Assembly: GCA_944325295.1 (NCBI GenBank)
Contig: CALUZL010000124.1
Span: forward strand, 1-17,300
Source of the DNA: an uncultured Erysipelotrichaceae bacterium
Lineage (GTDB): Bacteria > Bacillota_I > Bacilli_A > Erysipelotrichales > Erysipelotrichaceae
Length of the DNA stretch: 17,300 nt
Reading direction: 5' to 3'
In this document: piece after piece, positions 1 through 5,628 of the stretch
Position numbering within the stretch: position 1 is the first letter of the stretch
Layout of the letters: each line of letters begins with the position of its first letter
The notes under the pieces: model-generated
Database searches by the model: none
Seen by the model: only the letters and a program-made list of their open reading frames with translations
Told to the model about the DNA's origin: nothing
Program-made: the position numbers and the translations under genes

Positions 1-377
1 ATCGGGATATCTTCTGTCGTTTCGACGATGCAAGGATGCGTCAGGTGCTTTACAATTTCATAAACAACGCCATGAACTACAACGATAAAGAGGATCCCAA
101 GATCTTGATCAAAACGGAGTATGTCGATGGTGAGGTCACTGTCAGTGTGATCGATAACGGTAAAGGTATCGATAAAGAGGACATCGATAAGATCTGGGAG
201 CGCTACTACAAAGTGGATCGCGAACACAAAAGACAGCTTATCGGCAGCGGTATCGGTCTGTCTTTGGCTAAGATGATCTTAGAAGGACACCACTTCCAAT
301 ACGGAGTTGAATCCAAGATCGGTGAATACAGCCGTTTCTACTTCAAAATAAAAGAAGCAGATAGCTCAGAAGAATAA
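1..377 (+). CDS. Sensor histidine kinase, C-terminal ATPase domain (partial, 5' end outside window)
   Basis: This is the end of a two-component sensor histidine kinase, which autophosphorylates and passes phosphate to a response regulator. The frame is open from base 3, so the gene continues beyond the left edge and the ATG at 36 is internal. The visible part is the HATPase_c domain: the N box (RQVLYNFINNAMNY), the G1 box (DNGKGI), the F box region (IWERYYKVD) and the G2 box (GSGIGLSLAK) occur in the expected order. The dimerisation/phospho-accepting His domain and any sensor or membrane segment lie outside. The short C-terminal tail is charged and has no extra domain. Its stop codon abuts an intrinsic terminator, so it is probably the last gene of its operon, with the response regulator upstream. 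The signal sensed cannot be told from this part. Confidence 0.93.
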   Translation, partial: RDIFCRFDDARMRQVLYNFINNAMNYNDKEDPKILIKTEYVDGEVTVSVIDNGKGIDKEDIDKIWERYYKVDREHKRQLIGSGIGLSLAKMILEGHHFQYGVESKIGEYSRFYFKIKEADSSEE

Positions 378-807
378 AGGGACCGAAAGGCAATTTGGTC
401 CTTTTTTCTTTCAGGGCAAAGATCAAGGCCATACTGCTGCTCAGAAAGATCAGCCACATGAAGCGTTGATGATCTGAATAGATACTCATGATGGCCAAAA
501 GGAAGACATCGCCATCGCCCAGAAGTCTTTTTTTGGAAAGGATGATCATGACGATCAGTACCGAGATGTCAAAATATTCAAGTATCGGCTTGTTAAAGAT
601 CTGATTTAGGAAGAAAAAGTAGACTATATCGGCAAAGTTTAGGGTATAATCACTAAGGTCACTTATCGTCATCTTCAAAAGCGGCAGACTGAAGGCCAAA
701 AGTCTATTGTCGATGAGGGCACAAAAGATGGCTGTCGCCTTAAGATGAAAAGGCAGATCATCTTTGACGATCAGGTAAAATGAAATAAGACAGGCTAAAT
801 GTTCCAC
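343..807 (-). CDS. Short A24-family prepilin peptidase-like membrane protein
   Basis: This resembles the catalytic membrane domain of type IV prepilin (leader) peptidases, aspartyl proteases that cut prepilin signal peptides at the cytoplasmic membrane. Three family hallmarks are visible: an Asp after the first hydrophobic segment (ALID, D33), the GxGD motif (GDGD, 97-100, D100 catalytic by analogy), and the conserved LPFGPF near residues 139-144. About five hydrophobic segments fill its 154 residues. Full-length PilD/ComC enzymes are roughly 230-290 residues with an N-terminal Cys-rich or methyltransferase part; that part is absent. The start is GTG with no clear Shine-Dalgarno site, and no in-frame ATG lies just upstream, so the exact N-terminus is uncertain. 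No pilin or competence gene is in the window, so its substrate is unknown. Its 3' end overlaps the convergent kinase gene by 35 bp. Confidence 0.75.
   Translation of the reverse strand: MEHLACLISFYLIVKDDLPFHLKATAIFCALIDNRLLAFSLPLLKMTISDLSDYTLNFADIVYFFFLNQIFNKPILEYFDISVLIVMIILSKKRLLGDGDVFLLAIMSIYSDHQRFMWLIFLSSSMALIFALKEKRTKLPFGPFILLSYLLLLF
376..409 (+). terminator. Rho-independent terminator of the histidine kinase operon
   Basis: A 9-bp stem (AAAGGGACC at 376-384 with GGTCCTTTT at 397-405, one G-U pair) closes a 12-nt loop and runs into a T tract through 407. It begins at the last bases of the kinase stop codon. The same bases, read on the other strand, are codons of the convergent peptidase gene. 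Confidence 0.85.
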
Positions 808-855
808 ATATCTAAAGGACCAAAAATCCTGAAGATTCCTAAAAAAGGAGAGATT

Positions 856-1692
856 ATGATCAATTATTTAAAAGGTATACTTTGCGGTATCGGCGGGGTC
901 ATTCCCGGTCTCAGCGGCAGTGTCCTGCTTGTGATCTTCGGACTTTACGAAAAGACGATCGCAGCGATTGGGACCCTGTTTAAGAATTTTAAAGAGAACG
1001 TTCTCTTTCTTTTTCCTCTGGTCTTGGGATTTGCCAGCGGCATCATCCTTTTTTCCAAGGTCATCGACTTTGCCCTCTTGCATTTTGAAGTGGCGACCCG
1101 CTTTACCTTTTTTGGGCTGATCATCGGTACGGTACCGGTGTTTTTCAAAGAAGTCAAAAAATACGGTTTTAAAAACAAGTACTACTTGAACACGATCTTA
1201 GCTTTTGCGATCGGATTTTTTGTCTTCTATATCAATCGCGACCTTTTTGCGCGCATCGGTGATCCGACCCTTTTTCAGAGCTTTTTGATCGGAGTCGTAG
1301 TCGCACTTGCCAGCATTGTTCCCGGACTTGACAGTGCCTCGACCCTTTCTTCATTGGGCCTTTATGAAGCTTTTGTGTCTTCACTTGCCCATTTCGATCT
1401 GACGGTACTCATTCCGGCGGGTATCGGCCTTGGTGTCGGCGTCTTGTGTTTTTCGTATTTTATGAACCGCCTTTTAAAAAGACACTATACGGCTACCTTT
1501 GCCACGATCTTTGGCCTTTTCATATCGATCATTCCCCGTGTCTTGAGCGAGGACTGTAAGCTCGGCTTTGACTTTGAAAGTCTGGGCTATGTCCTTTTGA
1601 TAGTTATCGGCTTTATGATCTCTTATTATTTTGGTGATATCAAAGGCAACAATGCCAAGATCAAAAGTTTATTTAAGAAGCATGGTATTTGA
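856..1692 (+). CDS. popT: DUF368 membrane protein, putative polyprenyl-phosphate (C55-P) translocase
   Basis: DUF368 proteins, represented by PopT, are implicated in returning undecaprenyl phosphate, the lipid carrier of cell-wall synthesis, across the cytoplasmic membrane. The 278-residue protein is highly hydrophobic, with about eight membrane segments and the typical family length. It has two related halves, each with a PGLS/PGLD motif followed by a LYE segment: GGVIPGLSGS (13-22) with GLYEKT after it, and SIVPGLDSAS (153-162) with GLYEAF after it. This inverted-repeat-like duplication is characteristic of the family. ATG 856 is chosen because AAAGGAG lies at 844-850, 5 nt upstream, and MINYLKGILCGIGG matches family N-termini; an in-frame ATG at 799 would add 19 non-hydrophobic residues without a good Shine-Dalgarno site. 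It is divergent from the peptidase gene and lies 26 bp before rubrerythrin. The family call is strong; the transport direction is by homology. Confidence 0.87.
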   Translation: MINYLKGILCGIGGVIPGLSGSVLLVIFGLYEKTIAAIGTLFKNFKENVLFLFPLVLGFASGIILFSKVIDFALLHFEVATRFTFFGLIIGTVPVFFKEVKKYGFKNKYYLNTILAFAIGFFVFYINRDLFARIGDPTLFQSFLIGVVVALASIVPGLDSASTLSSLGLYEAFVSSLAHFDLTVLIPAGIGLGVGVLCFSYFMNRLLKRHYTATFATIFGLFISIIPRVLSEDCKLGFDFESLGYVLLIVIGFMISYYFGDIKGNNAKIKSLFKKHGI

Positions 1693-1698
1693 TATAAT
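1690..1698 (+). promoter_or_regulatory. Possible extended -10 promoter upstream of rubrerythrin
   Basis: TGATATAAT fits the extended -10 consensus TGnTATAAT, with the TATAAT at 1693-1698, just after the DUF368 stop. No good -35 box is visible. The predicted start near 1705 would fall within the Shine-Dalgarno site (1704-1710), which weakens the case; read-through from DUF368 is an alternative. Confidence 0.3.
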
Positions 1699-1718
1699 AA
1701 AACAAAGGAGAATTTATC

Positions 1719-2261
1719 ATGAAAGAATTAAAAGGTACAAAAACAGAAAAGAATCTGCTGGAGGCTTTTGCCGGAGAGTCACAGGCTCGCAATAAATACA
1801 CCTTCTACGCTTCCAAAGCTAAAAAAGAAGGCTATGAACAGATTGCGCAATTCTTTACAGACACGGCAGCTAATGAAAAAGAGCACGCTGAACTCTGGTT
1901 TAAAGCTTTGCACGGCGGCGCTGTCCCGACAACTGTCGAAAACCTCAAGGATGCTGCTCAGGGTGAAAACTTTGAATGGACCGACATGTACAAACGCATG
2001 GCCAATGAAGCCAGAGAAGAAGGTTTTGATGAGATAGCCGATCAGATGGAAGGTGTCGGCGCTATCGAGAAGACACACGAAGAGCGCTATTTGGCTCTGC
2101 TTGCCAACATCGAAAGCGGCCGGGTTTTTGATCGTGATGAAGAAGTAGTCTGGGTCTGCCGCAATTGCGGTCATGTCCACGTCGGCAAGAGTGCTCCGGA
2201 AGTATGTCCGGTTTGTAATCATGCCCGCGCTTATTTCGAACTCGAAAAGAAGAATTATTAA
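1719..2261 (+). CDS. rbr: Rubrerythrin
   Basis: Rubrerythrin is a cytoplasmic non-haem di-iron peroxidase of anaerobes and microaerophiles that reduces hydrogen peroxide with electrons delivered through rubredoxin-type iron. The 180 residues show the full two-domain architecture. The four-helix ferritin-like domain has E20, EKEH (E53, H56), E97 and EKTH (E117, H120) as iron ligands by family analogy. The C-terminal rubredoxin domain has C147-x2-C150 and C163-x2-C166. AAAGGAG at 1704-1710 sits 8 nt before the ATG. The stop codon overlaps the ybeY start (TAATG). A stress enzyme at the head of the ybeY-era cluster is not the arrangement in Bacillus. Its presence suggests an anaerobic or oxygen-sensitive host. 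Confidence 0.96.
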   Translation: MKELKGTKTEKNLLEAFAGESQARNKYTFYASKAKKEGYEQIAQFFTDTAANEKEHAELWFKALHGGAVPTTVENLKDAAQGENFEWTDMYKRMANEAREEGFDEIADQMEGVGAIEKTHEERYLALLANIESGRVFDRDEEVVWVCRNCGHVHVGKSAPEVCPVCNHARAYFELEKKNY

Positions 2262-2704
2262 TGGGACTGCACATTAAAAATCTTGTTAAGGATAAAGAAC
2301 TCAGAGCTTTCTATCCTGATCTCAGAAAGTACTTTAAAAAGACTTTCGAAGTCTTGGGGATCGATAGTGACTACGATGTCAGCCTTATAATCGTCGACCC
2401 CCAAAAGACCCAAGAGCTAAATCGCGAGTTTCGCTCCATCGACAGACCGACAGACGTCATAACATTTGCCGAGATCGACGGTGATGGCGATGACTTTGAA
2501 GATGAACTTTACCTTGGCGATATTTTTGTAAATCGTGCTGCAGTGTACGACCAGGCTAAAGAGTACGGTCACAGTGTAAAAAGGGAGTTTTGTTTTCTTT
2601 TTGTGCACGGACTTTTACACACGCTTGGTTATGATCATATGGAAAAAGATGACGAGAAAGTCATGTTTGACTTGCAAAAGAAGATATTGGAAGATCTCCG
2701 ATGA
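2261..2704 (+). CDS. ybeY: Endoribonuclease YbeY (rRNA maturation factor)
   Basis: YbeY is a single-strand-specific, zinc-dependent endoribonuclease required for 16S rRNA 3'-end maturation and ribosome quality control. The signature HGLLHTLGYDH is present at 116-126, giving the three metal-binding histidines H116, H120 and H126; length (147 residues) is normal. The N-terminal part contains the usual TDVITFAE segment (64-71). The ATG shares an A with the rubrerythrin stop (TAATG) and there is only a weak purine-rich Shine-Dalgarno sequence, so translation is probably coupled. It is followed by dgkA through an ATGA overlap. This place, upstream of dgkA-cdd-era, is where Bacillus has yqfG (ybeY). 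The flanking phoH and pgpH found there in Bacillus are missing. Confidence 0.96.
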   Translation: MGLHIKNLVKDKELRAFYPDLRKYFKKTFEVLGIDSDYDVSLIIVDPQKTQELNREFRSIDRPTDVITFAEIDGDGDDFEDELYLGDIFVNRAAVYDQAKEYGHSVKREFCFLFVHGLLHTLGYDHMEKDDEKVMFDLQKKILEDLR

Positions 2705-3033
2705 GAAAATTCAAAGTGGCCATAAACGGTTTGAAGACTGCCTTTAGACACAAAGCGGTTTTGCTTCAGTTGAGCTTAGCGATCGTCGCCATCGTCTTCT
2801 TTTTGATCTTGGGGATCGATGATTACCAGTGGTCACTCGTCTTTATTTGTATCGGTATGGTATTGAGCGCAGAGATCTTCAACACCTGTATTGAAAGGCT
2901 TTGCGATCACATAAGCCCCAAAAGCAATAAACAGATCGGGCTTATCAAAGATATGGCAGCGGGAGCAGTTTTGATAACTGCTCTTGCGTCATTGATTGTG
3001 GCGGTATTCATTATCGCAAGGAGGTTATTTTGA
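2701..3033 (+). CDS. dgkA: DgkA-family lipid kinase (undecaprenol/diacylglycerol kinase)
   Basis: This is a small integral-membrane kinase of the DgkA family. In Gram-positive bacteria these proteins act mainly as undecaprenol kinases that make undecaprenyl phosphate; in E. coli the homologue phosphorylates diacylglycerol. At 110 residues it has family length, three hydrophobic segments (about 20-37, 44-62 and 85-107) and the diagnostic SAEIFNTCIERLCD (57-70 region) plus KDMAAGAVL (83-91). It starts inside the ybeY stop (ATGA) and its own stop overlaps the cdd start (TTGA). The order ybeY-dgkA-cdd-era is conserved in Bacillus. The choice between undecaprenol and diacylglycerol as substrate is inference. 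Confidence 0.94.
   Translation: MRKFKVAINGLKTAFRHKAVLLQLSLAIVAIVFFLILGIDDYQWSLVFICIGMVLSAEIFNTCIERLCDHISPKSNKQIGLIKDMAAGAVLITALASLIVAVFIIARRLF
3018..3024 (+). promoter_or_regulatory. Strong ribosome binding site that fixes a TTG start for cdd
   Basis: AAGGAGG, a full anti-16S match, ends 5 nt before TTG at 3030. It lies inside the last codons of dgkA and supports a TTG start overlapping the dgkA stop, rather than an internal ATG of cdd. Confidence 0.85.
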
Positions 3034-3440
3034 AGTATCAGAATGTCGTAGATGAAGCTTTTAAGGCGATGGAAAATGCTTATACACCTTACAGTCATTA
3101 TCGCGTCGGTGCCTGTGTTCTTTGTAAAGATGGCAAGACCTTTAGAGGATGCAATATCGAAAATGCCTCTTTTGGAGCGACAAACTGCGGTGAGCGAACA
3201 GCGATCTTTAACGCTTATTCTTACGGTTATCGCAAAGCGGATATCGAAGCTTTGGCTATCGTATCCGATGGCAATAGACTTGGTGCTCCCTGCGGTATAT
3301 GCCGTCAGGTCCTGGCAGAACTCATCGGTCAGGACACGCCGATCATCCTTTCAAACGGCAAAGAAGTATTAGTGACAAACATCAAAGAATTGCTGCCGAT
3401 GCAATTCGATATGACCGATCTTGAGGACAGAATAAAGTGA
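3030..3440 (+). CDS. cdd: Cytidine deaminase
   Basis: Cdd hydrolytically deaminates cytidine and deoxycytidine to uridine and deoxyuridine in pyrimidine salvage. The 136 residues match the homotetrameric type. The zinc site is complete: C53 in NCGERTA with the catalytic glutamate E55, and PCGIC (C88, C91) followed by RQVLAEL. The substrate-binding FRGCNIENAS segment (38-47) is also present. The start is TTG, chosen because a perfect Shine-Dalgarno site lies 5 nt upstream and because it gives the family N-terminus with YSHYRVGA (21-28). It overlaps dgkA (TTGA) and the following era gene (GTGA). Confidence 0.96.
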   Translation: MKYQNVVDEAFKAMENAYTPYSHYRVGACVLCKDGKTFRGCNIENASFGATNCGERTAIFNAYSYGYRKADIEALAIVSDGNRLGAPCGICRQVLAELIGQDTPIILSNGKEVLVTNIKELLPMQFDMTDLEDRIK

Positions 3441-4321
3441 AAAGCGGATTTGTTGCCCTGATGGGACTTCCCAACGTTGGCAAGTCATCGCTGCTCAACG
3501 CTTTATTGAAAGAAGAGATCGCCATCACTTCCGCCAAGGCGCAGACGACGCGAAATGCGATCTTAGGCATCGTCCATGAAGCTGGAAACGAGCTCATCTT
3601 CATCGACACGCCCGGGATCCATAAAGCCAAGACCGAGCTTGGAAACAATATGAACAAGGAGGCTTTTGGTCAGGCTGAAGGAGCGGATGTGATCTACTAC
3701 ATGATCGATGCCAAAAGAGGACTTTCCTATGAAGATCATGATGTCTTAAGGCGGCTGTTCAAACTTGAGATCCCGATCTTTTTAGTCATAAACAAGATCG
3801 ATCTCATCGGTCAGGACCTTTTGGCAAAGCTTCTAACCGATTCCGCAAAGGAGTATGCGTTTGCCGAATACGTACCGATCAGTGTACTAAACGACGATAA
3901 CCTTCAAGAGCTGGTCAGGACGACGGTCACCTATTTTAAAGATGACATCAAGTATTACCCCGATGATATGAAGACCAATGTCACGCAAGAGTTTCGCATC
4001 AAGGAGATCATCAGAAGACAGGTCCTTTTAAATTGTAATGAAGAGATTCCACATTTAGTCGCCGTCGCGATTGACACTTTGAAGATCACCGACAAAAGTG
4101 TGAAGATCGAAGCCGTCATCATCTGCAACAAAGATTCACACAAAGCTATCATCATCGGCCATAAAGGGCAAAAACTCAAAGTGATAAATAACGGCGCTGT
4201 AAAAGAACTGAAAGAACTCTTTCAAAAGAAGATCTATCTGTCACTTTTTGTAAAGGTCAAACAAGATTGGATGAACAAGACAAAAGATCTTTTAGAACTC
4301 GGGTATGGCCGCTATGAATGA
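3437..4321 (+). CDS. era: GTPase Era
   Basis: Era is an essential GTPase that binds the 3' end of 16S rRNA and helps assemble the 30S subunit. The 294-residue protein has the G1 loop GLPNVGKSS (10-18), the QTTR switch I region (36-39), G3 DTPG (57-60) and G4 NKID (119-122), followed by a C-terminal KH RNA-binding domain with GHKGQKLK (241-248). The G5 region reads ISVL where ISAL is usual, a mild change. Length is typical. The start is GTG inside the cdd stop, with a modest GAGG Shine-Dalgarno site about 10 nt upstream. Era and YbeY act on the same rRNA end, so their co-location makes functional sense. The 3' end overlaps recO. Confidence 0.97.
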   Translation: MKSGFVALMGLPNVGKSSLLNALLKEEIAITSAKAQTTRNAILGIVHEAGNELIFIDTPGIHKAKTELGNNMNKEAFGQAEGADVIYYMIDAKRGLSYEDHDVLRRLFKLEIPIFLVINKIDLIGQDLLAKLLTDSAKEYAFAEYVPISVLNDDNLQELVRTTVTYFKDDIKYYPDDMKTNVTQEFRIKEIIRRQVLLNCNEEIPHLVAVAIDTLKITDKSVKIEAVIICNKDSHKAIIIGHKGQKLKVINNGAVKELKELFQKKIYLSLFVKVKQDWMNKTKDLLELGYGRYE

Positions 4322-5033
4322 CAAGGTCAGAGGTTATATCCTAAATAACAGCGACTTTCGGGAAACAGATGCCATGATCAAGGTTTTGACTGAAGATCAT
4401 GGCCTTTTGACTTTTGTCGCCAAAGGTGCAAAGAAGACGACCAGCAAAAATGCGATGTCGCTTTTGCCCTATTGTGTCAGTGATCTTTTCTTTGACTACA
4501 GGGAAGGAAAGGACATGTTTACACTAAAACGGGCCGAACTTGTCAAGAGTTACTACAGTGAAGACTTGTCAAGACTTGCAGCTTTAGCCCTTATAAGCTC
4601 GATTGCGATCAATGGCTATGACAGTCATTATCGCACCGATCTGTATGGCGATGTAGCTCAAGCTTTCGCACTTTGTGAAAGCGAAGATGTCATCGGTGTC
4701 ATCGCTCTTTTCATGGCTAAGATGGCTCGCTATTTGGGAGTTGGTGCCAATGTCGATGGTTGTGTGATCTGCGGCAATAAAAAGGTGGTGTCCTTTAGCA
4801 GTCACGATGGTGGCTTTCTATGTCTTGAACACTTAGGCAAAAACAACACCCTAGAACCAAGCACCCTTTATAAAATCCGCCTTTTAAACAAGATCGATTG
4901 GCCTCATTTTAGGGAACTTGGCAAGCTTGAGTTCGGCCTTGAAGATCTCATGATCATGGCTGATTTCTTTTATGATCACAGCGACTTTGATCGGCGGCCG
5001 TATACCTTCTTTTTAAAGATGAATCGCTTGTAA
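4305..5033 (+). CDS. recO: DNA repair protein RecO
   Basis: RecO anneals single strands and, with RecR and RecF, loads RecA on SSB-coated DNA during recombinational repair. The 242 residues fit the family. The N-terminal OB-fold segment has the typical VRGYIL...D..ETD..I.VLTEDHGLL pattern, and a zinc-type cluster CVICGN...CLEH lies in the C-terminal half. The order era-recO is conserved in Bacillota. The ATG at 4305 overlaps the era end by 17 bp; a second in-frame ATG at 4314 (MNDKVRG) matches family N-termini equally well, and neither has a clear Shine-Dalgarno site, so the start is uncertain by three codons. No convincing terminator follows. Confidence 0.93.
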   Translation: MAAMNDKVRGYILNNSDFRETDAMIKVLTEDHGLLTFVAKGAKKTTSKNAMSLLPYCVSDLFFDYREGKDMFTLKRAELVKSYYSEDLSRLAALALISSIAINGYDSHYRTDLYGDVAQAFALCESEDVIGVIALFMAKMARYLGVGANVDGCVICGNKKVVSFSSHDGGFLCLEHLGKNNTLEPSTLYKIRLLNKIDWPHFRELGKLEFGLEDLMIMADFFYDHSDFDRRPYTFFLKMNRL

Positions 5034-5061
5034 AAGATAATGGCGAAATTTATAAAGCTAT

Positions 5062-5091
5062 TTGGTTGTGTATCTTTTGATCGCATATTAA
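5062..5091 (+). promoter_or_regulatory. Possible promoter for the XRE regulator
   Basis: TTGGTT (5062-5067) and TATTAA (5086-5091) are separated by 18 bp and lie 23 bp before the start codon of the regulator. The match is moderate. The 81-bp gap after recO is the only sizeable break in this gene run. Confidence 0.35.
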
Positions 5092-5114
5092 GATAAGCAA
5101 AAAGGAGAAAAGAG

Positions 5115-5558
5115 ATGAGCATTGGTGACAATTTAAACAAAGCCCGAAAGAAAGCGGGCCTGACCCAAGAAGAGGTCGCTTTGAACCTCGGCATACCAAG
5201 ACAGACGGTATCGAACTGGGAATGTGATGAGACGCTGCCGGATATCTTCCAAGCTAAAAGGCTGGCTCATTTATACGGGCTTGCCCTGGACGATCTGATC
5301 GATCTTGATTTAGACCTCAAGGACATTCAAGAAGTCATCGCCAAAAGTGATGATAAAAAATACGAAAATGTCGATTGGACCAAGATGTGGTCCGAAAAGT
5401 ACCCCGTCTTGGCAAGTTATCAAGCTGAAGTCGACATCGACCGGTACGCTGACGAGCTTATCAGGTTAGTGCAAAACCTTGAAGAGACCTATGGTTATGA
5501 TCGTCTCGACAGCATGCTGGTCTTAAAGGATATCTTGGCAAAATGTTATAAGAAGTAG
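5115..5558 (+). CDS. XRE-family helix-turn-helix regulator with uncharacterised C-terminal domain
   Basis: This is a 147-residue DNA-binding protein. Residues about 5-60 form a Cro/C1-type helix-turn-helix (LNKARKKAGLTQEEVALNLGIPRQ then TVSNWE; the recognition helix contains RQTVSNWECD). The remainder, about 65-147, is acidic and helical, with several aromatic residues (VDWTKMW) and a final segment rich in Leu and Asp; I do not recognise this part as a named domain. AAAGGAG (5101-5105 region) precedes the ATG by a good distance. In Bacillus and Staphylococcus the regulator in this cluster is CcpN, a different family and on the other side of glyS in Staphylococcus, so this is not an evident orthologue. 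A terminator overlaps the stop codon, so it closes the operon. Its targets cannot be inferred. Confidence 0.85.
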   Translation: MSIGDNLNKARKKAGLTQEEVALNLGIPRQTVSNWECDETLPDIFQAKRLAHLYGLALDDLIDLDLDLKDIQEVIAKSDDKKYENVDWTKMWSEKYPVLASYQAEVDIDRYADELIRLVQNLEETYGYDRLDSMLVLKDILAKCYKK

Positions 5559-5577
5559 CACGGCTACTTTTTATTTT
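5553..5577 (+). terminator. Rho-independent terminator after the XRE regulator
   Basis: AAGTAGC (5553-5559) and GCTACTT (5563-5569) form a 7-bp stem with a 3-nt loop, followed by TTTTTATTTT. The stem includes the TAG stop of the regulator. It separates the recO-side genes from glyS. Confidence 0.82.
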
Positions 5578-5602
5578 AATAAGCAGATAAATAGTTTATA
5601 AT
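5574..5602 (+). promoter_or_regulatory. Promoter of the glyS-dnaG-rpoD-trmK operon
   Basis: A perfect TATAAT at 5597-5602 has a weak TTTTAA -35 at 5574-5579, 17 bp away and overlapping the preceding terminator tail. The predicted start near 5609 gives a leader of about 20 nt, leaving no room for a T-box leader. Confidence 0.6.
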
Positions 5603-5628
5603 ATTAGGGCTTAGGAGAAGAATTGTTT

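Noticed and set aside
815..829. AGGA/TCCT hairpin in the divergent region before DUF368
   Set aside because: Four base pairs with a 7-nt loop and no T tract; too weak to call an attenuator or terminator.
799..855. Upstream ATG start for the DUF368 protein
   Set aside because: It adds 19 residues unlike the family, and the strong Shine-Dalgarno site belongs to the ATG at 856.
5032..5078. AAAAGATA/TATCTTTT inverted repeat after recO as a terminator
   Set aside because: The 8-bp stem is AT-rich, the loop is 31 nt and no T run follows the stem.
5559..5628. T-box or glycine riboswitch before glyS
   Set aside because: The TATAAT ends only 26 bp before the ATG, so there is no room for such a leader, and no specifier or antiterminator sequence is visible.
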